Shown here: positions 1-9,073 of the stretch, one piece after another
Layout: each line of letters starts with the position of its first letter
Numbering within the stretch: the first letter of the stretch is position 1
Assembly: GCF_003148805.1 (NCBI RefSeq)
Contig: NZ_QGGX01000012.1
Span: forward strand, 112,672-176,671
DNA from: Aminobacter sp. AP02
Lineage (GTDB): Bacteria > Pseudomonadota > Alphaproteobacteria > Rhizobiales > Rhizobiaceae
Length of the DNA stretch: 64,000 bases
Direction of reading: 5' to 3'
The notes under the pieces: model-generated
Told to the model about the DNA's origin: nothing
Databases searched by the model: none
Seen by the model: the letters and a program-made list of their open reading frames with translations, nothing else
Position numbers and translations under genes: made by a program

Positions 1-729
<729 letters not shown>

Positions 730-739
730 GGTGCCGGAC

Positions 740-2005
740 ATGAACATGCTTGCAACAGTCCAGCGGACCCCGGCGGAGGAGGCGATCATCGACGCCTTCG
801 GCGAGCGGCTATCGCTCCTGCCCGGCGACGGTACGGTCATGGTCGAGCGCGACAATGCGATCGAGCAGATCAAGGCTGGCCTGCCGACCCGCCGTGTCGA
901 ATCCTGGCACTACACCGACCTGCGTCGCCTTCTCGCTTCGGTGCCGGCCTTCGACGCCAGTGCAGCGGGCAAGGCAATTGCGCCGCTGCTGCATGGTTCG
1001 ACCGTGCTATCGATCGTCAATGGCGTGTCGACAGCCACGCCCAATGTCGATGGCCTGTCGTCTCATCGGCTGGGCGACAAGCTCGTCGACGGTAGCTATG
1101 CACCCGCGCTTGTCACCTACGGCAGCGACGACGCGATCGGTGCGCTCAACACCGCCTTTGTCGCCGACGGCTATTTCGTCGACATCGAAGAAGGCACCCA
1201 GGTCGAAAAGCCGATCGAACTGCAAAATATCCAGGCCGGCGGCCAGAGCCATGTGCGCCTGCCGGTGCGCGTCGGCGCTGGCGCCAAGGCGACCATCGTT
1301 GAACGCCAGACCGGCGACGGTGCTGGCCTCGTCAGCTCCGTCAGCCAGCTATTGCTTGGAGATGATGCCGAGGTGTTGTGGCTGATCGTTCAGGATCAGC
1401 CTGAAACCGCGACCCACCTTGCGCAGTTCAAGGCCGAACTCGGCAAGAATTCCAAGCTCACGCTGTTTGTGATGAATGCCGGTGGCAAGCTTGTGCGCCA
1501 GGAAGTCATCGTCAAGGCGGCCGGCGAAGGCGCGGATTTCAAGCTGCGCGGCGTCAACCTGCTTGCCGGCGACACCCATGTCGACGTCACCATGGTGCTC
1601 GACCACGCGGTGCCTCACACCTCGTCGACGGAAGTGGTGCGCAATGTCGTTACCGGACGGGCCAAGGGCGTGTTCCAGGGCCGCATCAATGTTCACCAGC
1701 TGGCGCAGAAGACCGACGCCCGCATGGCCTGCAACACGCTTTTGCTGTCCGACGATGGCGAATTCTCGACCAAGCCCGAGCTTGAGATCTTCGCCGACGA
1801 CGTCGCCTGCGGCCATGGCGCGACAGTCACCGAGATCGACCGCAACCATCTGTTCTACCTGATGGCGCGCGGCATCGACGAGAAGACCGCTCGCGGCCTT
1901 CTGGTTCGGGCATTCCTGGCCGAGGTCATCGAGGAGCTCGATGACGAAACGGTCGTCGAGCCCTTGGAAGAGCTGCTGACCAGCTGGTTTGCGACGCACG
2001 CCTGA
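740..2005 (+). CDS. sufD: Fe-S cluster assembly protein SufD
   Basis: Scaffold partner of SufB and SufC in the SUF pathway. The protein has about 421 residues and shows the SufBD core in its C-terminal two thirds, for example HTSSTEVVRNVVTGRAKGVF, ending with the conserved CGHGATVTEID and LLVRAFLAEVIEELDD segments. An in-frame GTG lies at 731, but ATG 740 has a GAGGTG ribosome-binding site at the right distance, overlapping the sufC stop region. Operon order sufC-sufD-sufS is typical of alphaproteobacteria. Confidence 0.95.
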   Translation: MNMLATVQRTPAEEAIIDAFGERLSLLPGDGTVMVERDNAIEQIKAGLPTRRVESWHYTDLRRLLASVPAFDASAAGKAIAPLLHGSTVLSIVNGVSTATPNVDGLSSHRLGDKLVDGSYAPALVTYGSDDAIGALNTAFVADGYFVDIEEGTQVEKPIELQNIQAGGQSHVRLPVRVGAGAKATIVERQTGDGAGLVSSVSQLLLGDDAEVLWLIVQDQPETATHLAQFKAELGKNSKLTLFVMNAGGKLVRQEVIVKAAGEGADFKLRGVNLLAGDTHVDVTMVLDHAVPHTSSTEVVRNVVTGRAKGVFQGRINVHQLAQKTDARMACNTLLLSDDGEFSTKPELEIFADDVACGHGATVTEIDRNHLFYLMARGIDEKTARGLLVRAFLAEVIEELDDETVVEPLEELLTSWFATHA

Positions 2006-2012
2006 CCACGTC

Positions 2013-2030
2013 CTTCTCCCCGGGGAGAAG
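2013..2030. repeat. REP-like perfect palindrome
   Basis: CTTCTCCCCGGGGAGAAG is a perfect 18-bp palindrome in the 61-bp gap between sufD and sufS. The same arms, with a 6-base loop, recur at 50171-50196. Short palindromes of this kind are common dispersed intergenic repeats in rhizobia. It could affect mRNA processing inside the suf operon, but that is inference. Confidence 0.6.
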
Positions 2031-2066
2031 CTGCTGGCGGGTGAATGAAGGCATGGGAACTTGTTG

Positions 2067-3302
2067 ATGGATCAGAAGATCGAAGCCTACGACGTCGAGG
2101 CGATCCGCCGCGATTTCCCCATCCTGTCGCGCGAAGTCTACGGCAAGCCGCTCGTCTATCTCGACAATGGCGCCTCGGCGCAGAAGCCGCAAATCGTCAT
2201 CGACACGATCAGCCACGCCTATTCGAACGAATACGCGAATGTCCATCGCGGCCTGCATTTCCTGTCGAACGCTGCCACCGAAGCCTATGAAAAGGCACGC
2301 GAAAGCGTCCGCCGCTTCCTCAATGCCGGCAGCGCCGAGGAGATCGTCTTCACCAAGTCGGCGACCGAGGCGATGAACACGGTCGCCTATGGTTTCGGCA
2401 TGCCGAACATCGGCGAGGGCGACGAGATCGTGCTCTCGATCATGGAGCATCACTCCAACATCGTGCCGTGGCACTTCATCCGCGAGCGCCAGGGCGCCAA
2501 GCTGGTCTGGGTGCCGGTCGATGACCTTGGGGTCTTCCATATCGAGGAATTCGAAAAGCGCCTGACCGACCGCACCAAGCTGGTCGCCATCACCCATATG
2601 TCGAACGCATTGGGCACGGTAACGCCGATCAAGGAGATCTGCCGCATCGCGCACGCCCGCGGCATTCCGGTCCTGGTCGACGGCAGCCAGGCCGCCGTGC
2701 ACATGCCGGTCGACGTACGCGACCTCGACGCCGATTTTTATGTTCTCACCGGTCACAAGGTCTACGGCCCGTCAGGCATCGGCGTGCTCTACGGCAAGCG
2801 CGAGATGCTGGAGAAGATGCGGCCCTTCCAGGGTGGCGGCGAGATGATCGTCGAGGTGACCGAAGACAACGTCACCTACAACGAGCCGCCGCACCGCTTC
2901 GAGGCCGGCACGCCACCGATCGTCCAGGCCATCGGCCTGGGTGCGGCACTCGACTACATGGACAGCATCGGCCGCGAGCGGATCGCCGCGCATGAAGCGA
3001 CGTTGCGTGACTATGCCCATGAGCGGTTGCGGGCCATCAATTCGCTGCGCATCTTCGGCGATGCGCCGGGCAAGGGCGCCATCGTCTCCTTCGAGTTGCA
3101 GGGTATCCACGCCCACGACGTGTCGATGGTCATCGACCGCCAGGGCGTTGCCGTGCGCGCGGGCACTCATTGCGCCCAGCCGCTGTTGAAACGCTTCGGC
3201 GTAACCTCCACATGCAGGGCCTCCTTCGGCATGTACAATACGAAGGCCGAGATTGACGTTCTGGCCGAAGCGCTTGAAAAGGCGCGGAAATTCTTCGGGT
3301 GA
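2067..3302 (+). CDS. sufS: cysteine desulfurase SufS
   Basis: PLP-dependent enzyme that takes sulfur from L-cysteine, giving alanine and a persulfide on its active-site Cys, to feed SUF assembly. The protein has 411 residues from ATG 2067; a TTG at 2061 is also in frame. The PLP lysine is Lys231 in LTGHKVYGPSG and the persulfide cysteine is Cys369 in RAGTHCAQPL, both in class V aminotransferase positions. The stop overlaps the next gene's GTG start, indicating translational coupling. No sufE-like sulfur acceptor is in the window. Confidence 0.96.
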   Translation: MDQKIEAYDVEAIRRDFPILSREVYGKPLVYLDNGASAQKPQIVIDTISHAYSNEYANVHRGLHFLSNAATEAYEKARESVRRFLNAGSAEEIVFTKSATEAMNTVAYGFGMPNIGEGDEIVLSIMEHHSNIVPWHFIRERQGAKLVWVPVDDLGVFHIEEFEKRLTDRTKLVAITHMSNALGTVTPIKEICRIAHARGIPVLVDGSQAAVHMPVDVRDLDADFYVLTGHKVYGPSGIGVLYGKREMLEKMRPFQGGGEMIVEVTEDNVTYNEPPHRFEAGTPPIVQAIGLGAALDYMDSIGRERIAAHEATLRDYAHERLRAINSLRIFGDAPGKGAIVSFELQGIHAHDVSMVIDRQGVAVRAGTHCAQPLLKRFGVTSTCRASFGMYNTKAEIDVLAEALEKARKFFG

Positions 3303-3706
3303 GCACCATGGAAAACGCAACCGCAGCGACCACTGAAGAGACATTGCCCGATGCCGGCGGCAACGGCGTCATGTCGGCCTCGGCCATTCCCGCCGACGAT
3401 CTGGCGCGGATGACCGACGACATCGTCTCGGCGCTGAAGACGGTCTACGACCCGGAAATCCCCGCCGACATCTACGAACTCGGCCTGATCTACAAGATCG
3501 ACATCGAAGACGACCGCACCGTCAAGATCGACATGACGCTGACCGCCCCGGGCTGCCCTGTCGCCGGCGAAATGCCGGGCTGGGTGCAGAACGCCGTCGG
3601 CGCTGTCGAAGGCGTGTCGGGCGTCGAGGTCAACATGACTTTCGACCCGCCATGGACCCCCGACCGCATGTCGGAAGAGGCGCAGGTGGCGGTGGGCTGG
3701 TACTGA
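3299..3706 (+). CDS. sufT: SUF system Fe-S assembly protein, MIP18/DUF59 family (SufT-like)
   Basis: Small cytoplasmic protein of the MIP18 (DUF59) family, which acts in Fe-S cluster maturation and is usually encoded in suf operons. After a variable 30-residue N-terminal tail comes DDIVSALKTVYDPEIPADIYELGLIY, then the hallmark LTAPGCPVAGEMP with its conserved cysteine, and a C-terminal FDPPWTPDRMSEEA. GTG 3299 overlaps the sufS stop. ATG 3308, preceded by GGGTGAG, is an equally possible start and removes only three residues. Confidence 0.9.
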   Translation: MSTMENATAATTEETLPDAGGNGVMSASAIPADDLARMTDDIVSALKTVYDPEIPADIYELGLIYKIDIEDDRTVKIDMTLTAPGCPVAGEMPGWVQNAVGAVEGVSGVEVNMTFDPPWTPDRMSEEAQVAVGWY

Positions 3707-3809
3707 CCCTTTGCTGCGGTGAGGCTTGCATGGCAATGCGATCTTCACCATCTTGATTTGAGATGAAACATTCCGCGGGCCTTGAACCCGGCGACGAATG
3801 GAGACTGGA

Positions 3810-4196
3810 ATGGGACGCTTCGCCGTCATCAGCATGACCGAAAAGGCCGCCGAACGTGTGCGCGAGATCATGGCCACGCGCGAGAATGCGCAAGGCATCC
3901 GCCTCGGCATCAAGAAGGGCGGCTGCGCCGGCATGGAATACACGGTCGACCTGGTGACCGAGCCGAACCCCAAGGACGATCACATCGAGCGCGACGGCGC
4001 CCATGTCTATGTCGCGCCCGAGGCGGCGTTGTTCCTCTTCGGCACCGAGATGGATTTCGAGACCACCACGCTGCGCACCGGATTCACCTTCTCAAACCCG
4101 AACCAGAGTTCGGCTTGCGGTTGCGGCGAATCCGTCGAACTCAAGCCCGCCGACCTCAAGGCGCTCGCCGAGGCGCGCGCGCAAAGCCCGGCGTAG
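3810..4196 (+). CDS. sufA: A-type Fe-S carrier (SufA/IscA/HesB family)
   Basis: A-type carrier that receives Fe-S clusters and passes them to apo-proteins. From ATG 3810 the protein has 128 residues; an upstream in-frame ATG at 3798 lies inside the GGAGA ribosome-binding sequence, so 3810 is preferred. The three ligand cysteines are Cys39 (KKGGCAGMEY) and Cys103/Cys105 (SSACGCGES), the family's C-x63-C-x-C pattern. It follows sufT after a 103-bp gap and probably belongs to the same transcript. Confidence 0.94.
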   Translation: MGRFAVISMTEKAAERVREIMATRENAQGIRLGIKKGGCAGMEYTVDLVTEPNPKDDHIERDGAHVYVAPEAALFLFGTEMDFETTTLRTGFTFSNPNQSSACGCGESVELKPADLKALAEARAQSPA

Positions 4197-4205
4197 AACT
4201 GTCCG

Positions 4206-4727
4206 ATGAGCGCCGAAGCCTATCGCTGGCGGTGCTCATGTTGCAGCGAAGAGCATGTCGGCTTGCCGATGGACATGATGTTCGGAGAGCCTGTCGATTG
4301 GGATGCGCTCGACGCCGCCGCTCGCACTGCCTCCACTCTGGACGACGATTTTTGCGAGGTGCGCCACTCGACCGGTGAGGTCGACCGCTTCATTCGCTGC
4401 CTTCTGCCGCTGCCTGTGCCAAAAATGGCGACAGAGTTTCGCCTCGGCGTCTGGATGTCGGTGTCCGAGCGCAGTTGGGATATCTACAGGGAGGGTTTTG
4501 TCTCCGGGGCATACGCCGAAGACGGCTGCTTCGGCTATCTCATGCACGACGTCCCCGAATTTCCAGGTTCCCTGCTGCTGAATGCCGACGTCTGGTTCCA
4601 GCCAGGGCGGCTTCGACCGCGCGTCGCGCTCCATGAAACACATCATCCGCTGTATCTGGCTCAGTGTGTCGGGATCGAACCGACCCAAATCGAGCGTTGG
4701 GCAATCTTGATGCACGACGGTAGTTGA
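4206..4727 (+). CDS. DUF2199 domain protein
   Basis: A 173-residue protein of the DUF2199 family, function unknown. It opens with the family pattern YRWRCSCCSEEHVGLPMDM, whose paired cysteines and histidine suggest metal binding or structure, and continues with RLGVWMSVSERSWDIYREGF. It begins 9 bp after sufA, so it may be read with the suf operon, although the ribosome-binding site is weak. Nothing links it directly to Fe-S assembly. Confidence 0.8.
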   Translation: MSAEAYRWRCSCCSEEHVGLPMDMMFGEPVDWDALDAAARTASTLDDDFCEVRHSTGEVDRFIRCLLPLPVPKMATEFRLGVWMSVSERSWDIYREGFVSGAYAEDGCFGYLMHDVPEFPGSLLLNADVWFQPGRLRPRVALHETHHPLYLAQCVGIEPTQIERWAILMHDGS

Positions 4728-4737
4728 GGGGAAACCG

Positions 4738-5052
4738 ATGAGCGATGAAGCCATTCGCGAGGTTTTCGCAGGGCTCGGTGAAGTCGCCATCCGCAAGATG
4801 TTCGGCGGCAAGGGCATCTACCACGAGGCCCTGATCGTCGGTGTCGAGGTGCGCGGCGAGATCCTGCTCAAGGCCGACGCCGTGAGCGCGCCGGATTTCG
4901 AGGCGGCGGGCGCGACGCGCTGGACCGACGCCGGCGGCAGGCCGGTCAACATGCCTTACTGGACCATTCCCGAAAGTGCCGTCGACCATCCCGACGAACT
5001 GACGGTCTGGACACGCAAGGCCTTCGAGGCGGCGCTGCGCAGCAAGAAATAG
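4738..5052 (+). CDS. TfoX N-terminal domain protein
   Basis: A 104-residue protein consisting only of a TfoX/Sxy N-terminal domain: IRKMFGGKGIYHEALIVGVE then GEILLKAD and WTRKAFEAALRSKK. In gammaproteobacteria, full TfoX/Sxy proteins regulate competence genes. Single-domain versions in alphaproteobacteria have no established role, so competence should not be assumed. A GGGG-type ribosome-binding site precedes ATG 4738. A second protein of this type is at 14194-14538. Confidence 0.85.
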   Translation: MSDEAIREVFAGLGEVAIRKMFGGKGIYHEALIVGVEVRGEILLKADAVSAPDFEAAGATRWTDAGGRPVNMPYWTIPESAVDHPDELTVWTRKAFEAALRSKK

Positions 5053-5448
5053 TCAGATCGCGCCGGGCGGCACGAAGAAGCAGTTCTCGTGGTCTTCGGT
5101 CGGGTGAAGGCAGATGTGGAAGTCGCCGTCGCCCGACGGGATTTCCGAGCCATAGGGCACGAAATAGCGATTGTGGCGGGTTACCTTACGGTGATCGCCG
5201 GGCTCCAACTGGATTGACCAGCCGCCGCCTTCCTCCTTGACCGACTTGTCTGGGATGGCCTGGCATTCGCCACTTTCGATGTCGCCGTGACAGCAGGCCG
5301 GCGGATATGTCCAGCCGGAGGTTGCCTGATGCGCCGATGCCTGGAGGGTGACCGAAAATGCCGGCAACGTAAGAAGCGCTGTCGCGCAGCGGCGTGCGAA
5401 TGGCTGCGTTTTGGCGTATCGGCAAAGTCCGTACAAGCCGGACATCAT
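5053..5448 (-). CDS. uncharacterised secreted protein
   Basis: A 131-residue protein with a clear Sec signal: basic N-terminus, hydrophobic stretch ATALLTLPAFSVTL, cleavage near ASAHQ. The mature part is rich in Cys and His (PPACCHGDIESGECQAIP; CLHPTEDHENCFFVPPG), which suggests disulfides or metal binding in the periplasm. Its stop directly abuts the convergent TfoX-like gene. ATG 5448 and ATG 5445 both follow GGAGCGGA. I do not recognise a named family. Confidence 0.75.
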   Translation of the reverse strand: MMSGLYGLCRYAKTQPFARRCATALLTLPAFSVTLQASAHQATSGWTYPPACCHGDIESGECQAIPDKSVKEEGGGWSIQLEPGDHRKVTRHNRYFVPYGSEIPSGDGDFHICLHPTEDHENCFFVPPGAI

Positions 5449-5566
5449 TCCGCTCCGATGATGGGTCCGGAACGCCCGGACGACAGGCTCGCCGCAGCTT
5501 ATTTTAGGCCTGTACGTCCGGGATGTATATTTTCATCTTCTAATGTAGTTGTGTTGCGAGGGCCGC

Positions 5567-6493
5567 TCAGGCTTTGGCCAGCGCGATTGCCACCTTCGCC
5601 GCCAGTCGCGCATTATTTTCCACCAGCGCGATATTGGTCTTGAGGCTCGCGCCATTGGTCAGCTCGAGGATCTTCGCCAGCAGGAATGGCGTCACCGCCT
5701 TGCCCGAGATGTTCTGGGCCTCAGCCGCCTTCTGTGCAGCTTCAATGTAGCCGGCCATTTTTTCGGTCGGGATCTCGTCGATTTCCGGCACCGGGTTTGC
5801 CACCAGCATGCCGCCGTCGAGGCCAAGCGCTGCGCGTGTCTCGTGGAGGCGCGCAATCTTTTCGGCGCTGTCGAGCCTGAGCGGAGCGGTGTAGGGCGAC
5901 TTGCGCGACCAGAAGGCCGGCACGATGTCGGAGCCATAGGCAACGACCGGCACACCGAGCGTTTCCAGCACTTCCAGCGTCTTTTCGATGTCGAGGATCG
6001 CCTTGGCGCCCGCCGAAACCACGATGACTGGGGTGCGGGCCAGTTCGTCCAGGTCGGCCGAGATGTCGAACGACTTTTCGGCACCCTTGTGCACGCCGCC
6101 GATGCCGCCGGTGGCGAAGACCTTGATGCCGACGAGATGCGCCGCGATCATGGTTGCGGCCACCGTGGTGCCGCCCGTGCAGCCTTCGGCGACGGCAAAG
6201 GCGATGTCGGCCCGCGACAGCTTCATGGCGCCACCGGTCATTGCCAGCGACTCGCGTTCACCGTCGGAAAGGCCAACCTTGATGCGTCCGTTGATGACGG
6301 CGATCGTCGCGGGCACCGCACCTGCATCGGTTATGATCTTTTCGACATTCGCCGCCATCGCGCTGTTGTCGGGATAAGGCATGCCGTGCGTGATGATGGT
6401 GCTTTCGAGCGCAACGACCGGCTTTCCCGCCGCGAGTGCCGCGGCAACGGGGGCGTGGATGTCGATGAAGGGGCGGGCGGTCTCTGGCGTCAT
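5567..6493 (-). CDS. psuG: pseudouridine-5'-phosphate glycosidase PsuG
   Basis: Cleaves the C-C glycosidic bond of pseudouridine 5'-phosphate to uracil and ribose 5-phosphate in cytoplasmic pseudouridine breakdown. Family landmarks are VVALESTIITHGMPYPDN with the conserved Glu, GGTTVAATMIAAHLVGI, GGIGGVHKGAE, and SAGAKAILDIEKTLEVLETL, whose Lys probably matches the catalytic Lys166 of the E. coli enzyme. ATG 6493 is chosen because AGGAGA precedes it. It starts 20 bp after psuK, giving a psuK-psuG operon. Confidence 0.94.
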   Translation of the reverse strand: MTPETARPFIDIHAPVAAALAAGKPVVALESTIITHGMPYPDNSAMAANVEKIITDAGAVPATIAVINGRIKVGLSDGERESLAMTGGAMKLSRADIAFAVAEGCTGGTTVAATMIAAHLVGIKVFATGGIGGVHKGAEKSFDISADLDELARTPVIVVSAGAKAILDIEKTLEVLETLGVPVVAYGSDIVPAFWSRKSPYTAPLRLDSAEKIARLHETRAALGLDGGMLVANPVPEIDEIPTEKMAGYIEAAQKAAEAQNISGKAVTPFLLAKILELTNGASLKTNIALVENNARLAAKVAIALAKA

Positions 6494-6513
6494 GATGGTC
6501 TCCTTGGGCCGCG

Positions 6514-7455
6514 TCATGCCATTTCCGAGGCTTGCGGCACAAGGGCCAGCACCTCGTCGAAGGCTGTTTGGGCGAGTTCGGGCACGGCCGAAGCGCACTC
6601 GATGGCGAGCACTGCGGCCGCAATGCCATGTCTCAGCGCGGAGTCGAGCGGTTCTCCGCGCAGCAGTGCGACCGTTGTCGCACCCGCCAGCGCGTCGCCC
6701 GCGCCGGTGACGTCGACGACCCGCCGAGGCGGGGGAGGTGCTATGACCAGAAGCCCTTGCGCGTCATAGGCAAAGACAGCGCTGCCGCCGGCCGTCACCA
6801 CGCCGCGCCGCAATCCCGCCGTCATGAGCCCGCGCACGATATCGGCAGCGTCGGCATCCGCATCGGTGCCCGCAAGCACTGCCGCCTCGCGGCGGTTCAT
6901 GAACAGGCACGACAGCCTGTCGAGGATTGGCCTTAGCCGCACCGCTTTGGCCGGCGAAATGGCGATGGCAAACAGCGGCGTCGCACCAACGACCTCGGCC
7001 AGGCGCCAAAGTGCGACTTCAGGCAGATTGCCATCGCAAAGCACGGCATCTTGCGTAGCGAGTGACTCGCGAAGCTTGGCGCGCCGCATCTGCTTGGGAA
7101 AGGCAAGTTCGTAGAGCCCCATGTCGGCAAGGGCAGCCACCACGTCGCCATCGCGGTCGAGCAGTGCCGTGTAGCTCGGCGTCGCGCGGTCGAGAAAAAC
7201 TGCCGACAGGTCGGTGATGCCATTGGCGCCGATCTCCGCGGCCACGGCCTCGCCGGCGGCATCGCCACCGCGCACCGACATCAGCGCCCCCACCGCGCCG
7301 CGCCGCACCGCGCCGCGCAAGGCGTTGAACGCCCCGCCGCCGACCTCTTCGCTCATCGCCCCGGGAATAGAGGCACCCGGCACGAAGGGAGCGGTCATGC
7401 GCCCGCGTCGGTCGACATGGGCGCCACCGACGGCGAGTATCCTGGGGTGCTTCAT
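6514..7455 (-). CDS. psuK: PfkB-family kinase, probable pseudouridine kinase
   Basis: Ribokinase/PfkB fold. It has the N-terminal GGAHVDRRGR and GGGAFNALRGAVRRG substrate region and the C-terminal signature DVTGAGDALAGATTVALLRG containing the catalytic Asp. Being directly upstream of psuG, it most likely phosphorylates pseudouridine to supply the PsuG substrate. ATG 7455 begins the conserved MKHPRILAVGG; an upstream in-frame extension to 7542 would run into the recA promoter region and looks non-coding. Confidence 0.88.
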   Translation of the reverse strand: MKHPRILAVGGAHVDRRGRMTAPFVPGASIPGAMSEEVGGGAFNALRGAVRRGAVGALMSVRGGDAAGEAVAAEIGANGITDLSAVFLDRATPSYTALLDRDGDVVAALADMGLYELAFPKQMRRAKLRESLATQDAVLCDGNLPEVALWRLAEVVGATPLFAIAISPAKAVRLRPILDRLSCLFMNRREAAVLAGTDADADAADIVRGLMTAGLRRGVVTAGGSAVFAYDAQGLLVIAPPPPRRVVDVTGAGDALAGATTVALLRGEPLDSALRHGIAAAVLAIECASAVPELAQTAFDEVLALVPQASEMA

Positions 7456-7652
7456 GCTGTTGCTGTCCGTGGGCGTTTCAGGCGGCGAACTTAGTGTTGC
7501 AAACGAGAGGCGGCAACCGCCGCCGAATCGCAGTTTGGGCAAATATCGAACGTTGGCTGCTCAGCGTCATGCGACATCGGATCACGTGCGGTCCAAAAAC
7601 AAAAAAAGAACACGCCACATATTTCTCTTCAATATCAATAATTTGGATACTC

Positions 7653-7681
7653 TTGCCAAATGCGAACAAAACCGGTACAAA
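7653..7681 (+). promoter_or_regulatory. recA promoter with candidate LexA (SOS) box
   Basis: TTGCCA (7653-7658), a 17-bp spacer and TACAAA (7676-7681) make a plausible sigma70 promoter about 55 bp upstream of recA. Inside it, GAAC-N7-GTAC (7664-7678) matches the alphaproteobacterial LexA site GAAC-N7-GAAC at seven of eight fixed positions, placed where LexA would block RNA polymerase. Position and pattern support SOS control; the single mismatch keeps this tentative. Confidence 0.55.
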
Positions 7682-7736
7682 TTTACATCGGCATCGGACA
7701 GACCGGCCTTCATTGATGACCACGGGGTGATGTATC

Positions 7737-8825
<1,089 letters not shown>

Positions 8826-8884
8826 GCATCACCAGGTACGCTCCGCCAGGTGCCGGAGCAGATCCAACACGGACGATCTCAGCG

Positions 8885-8914
8885 ACCGCCGGCCATCGAG
8901 CCGGCGGTTTGCGT
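8885..8914 (+). terminator. rho-independent terminator after recA
   Basis: ACCGCCGGC (8885-8893), a 6-base loop and GCCGGCGGT (8900-8908), then TTGCGTTT. It lies about 60 bp downstream of the recA stop. The rest of the 248-bp recA-alaS gap shows no gene. Confidence 0.75.
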
Positions 8915-9073
8915 TTGTGAAGGCGGCTTTGCTGGTCCGGGCTGCTGAATTGCTGGCTTTTGGCGATCCGGTGTTTCTGGACAGGGTCAAGGCGGGCCGC
9001 TAAAAGGCCAGTTCCATTTTCCGCCTGCCAGGGGCGGGTGCATCTGTTCAGGGCGGCGATCAAAGGCGACAAT

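Noticed and set aside
4738..5052. Competence regulator (TfoX/Sxy) interpretation
   Set aside because: Only the N-terminal domain is present, here and at 14194-14538, and no competence genes or CRP-S-type sites are nearby.
5549..6769. 406-codon open frame antisense to psuG and psuK
   Set aside because: It spans two well-identified minus-strand genes and shows no recognisable domain.
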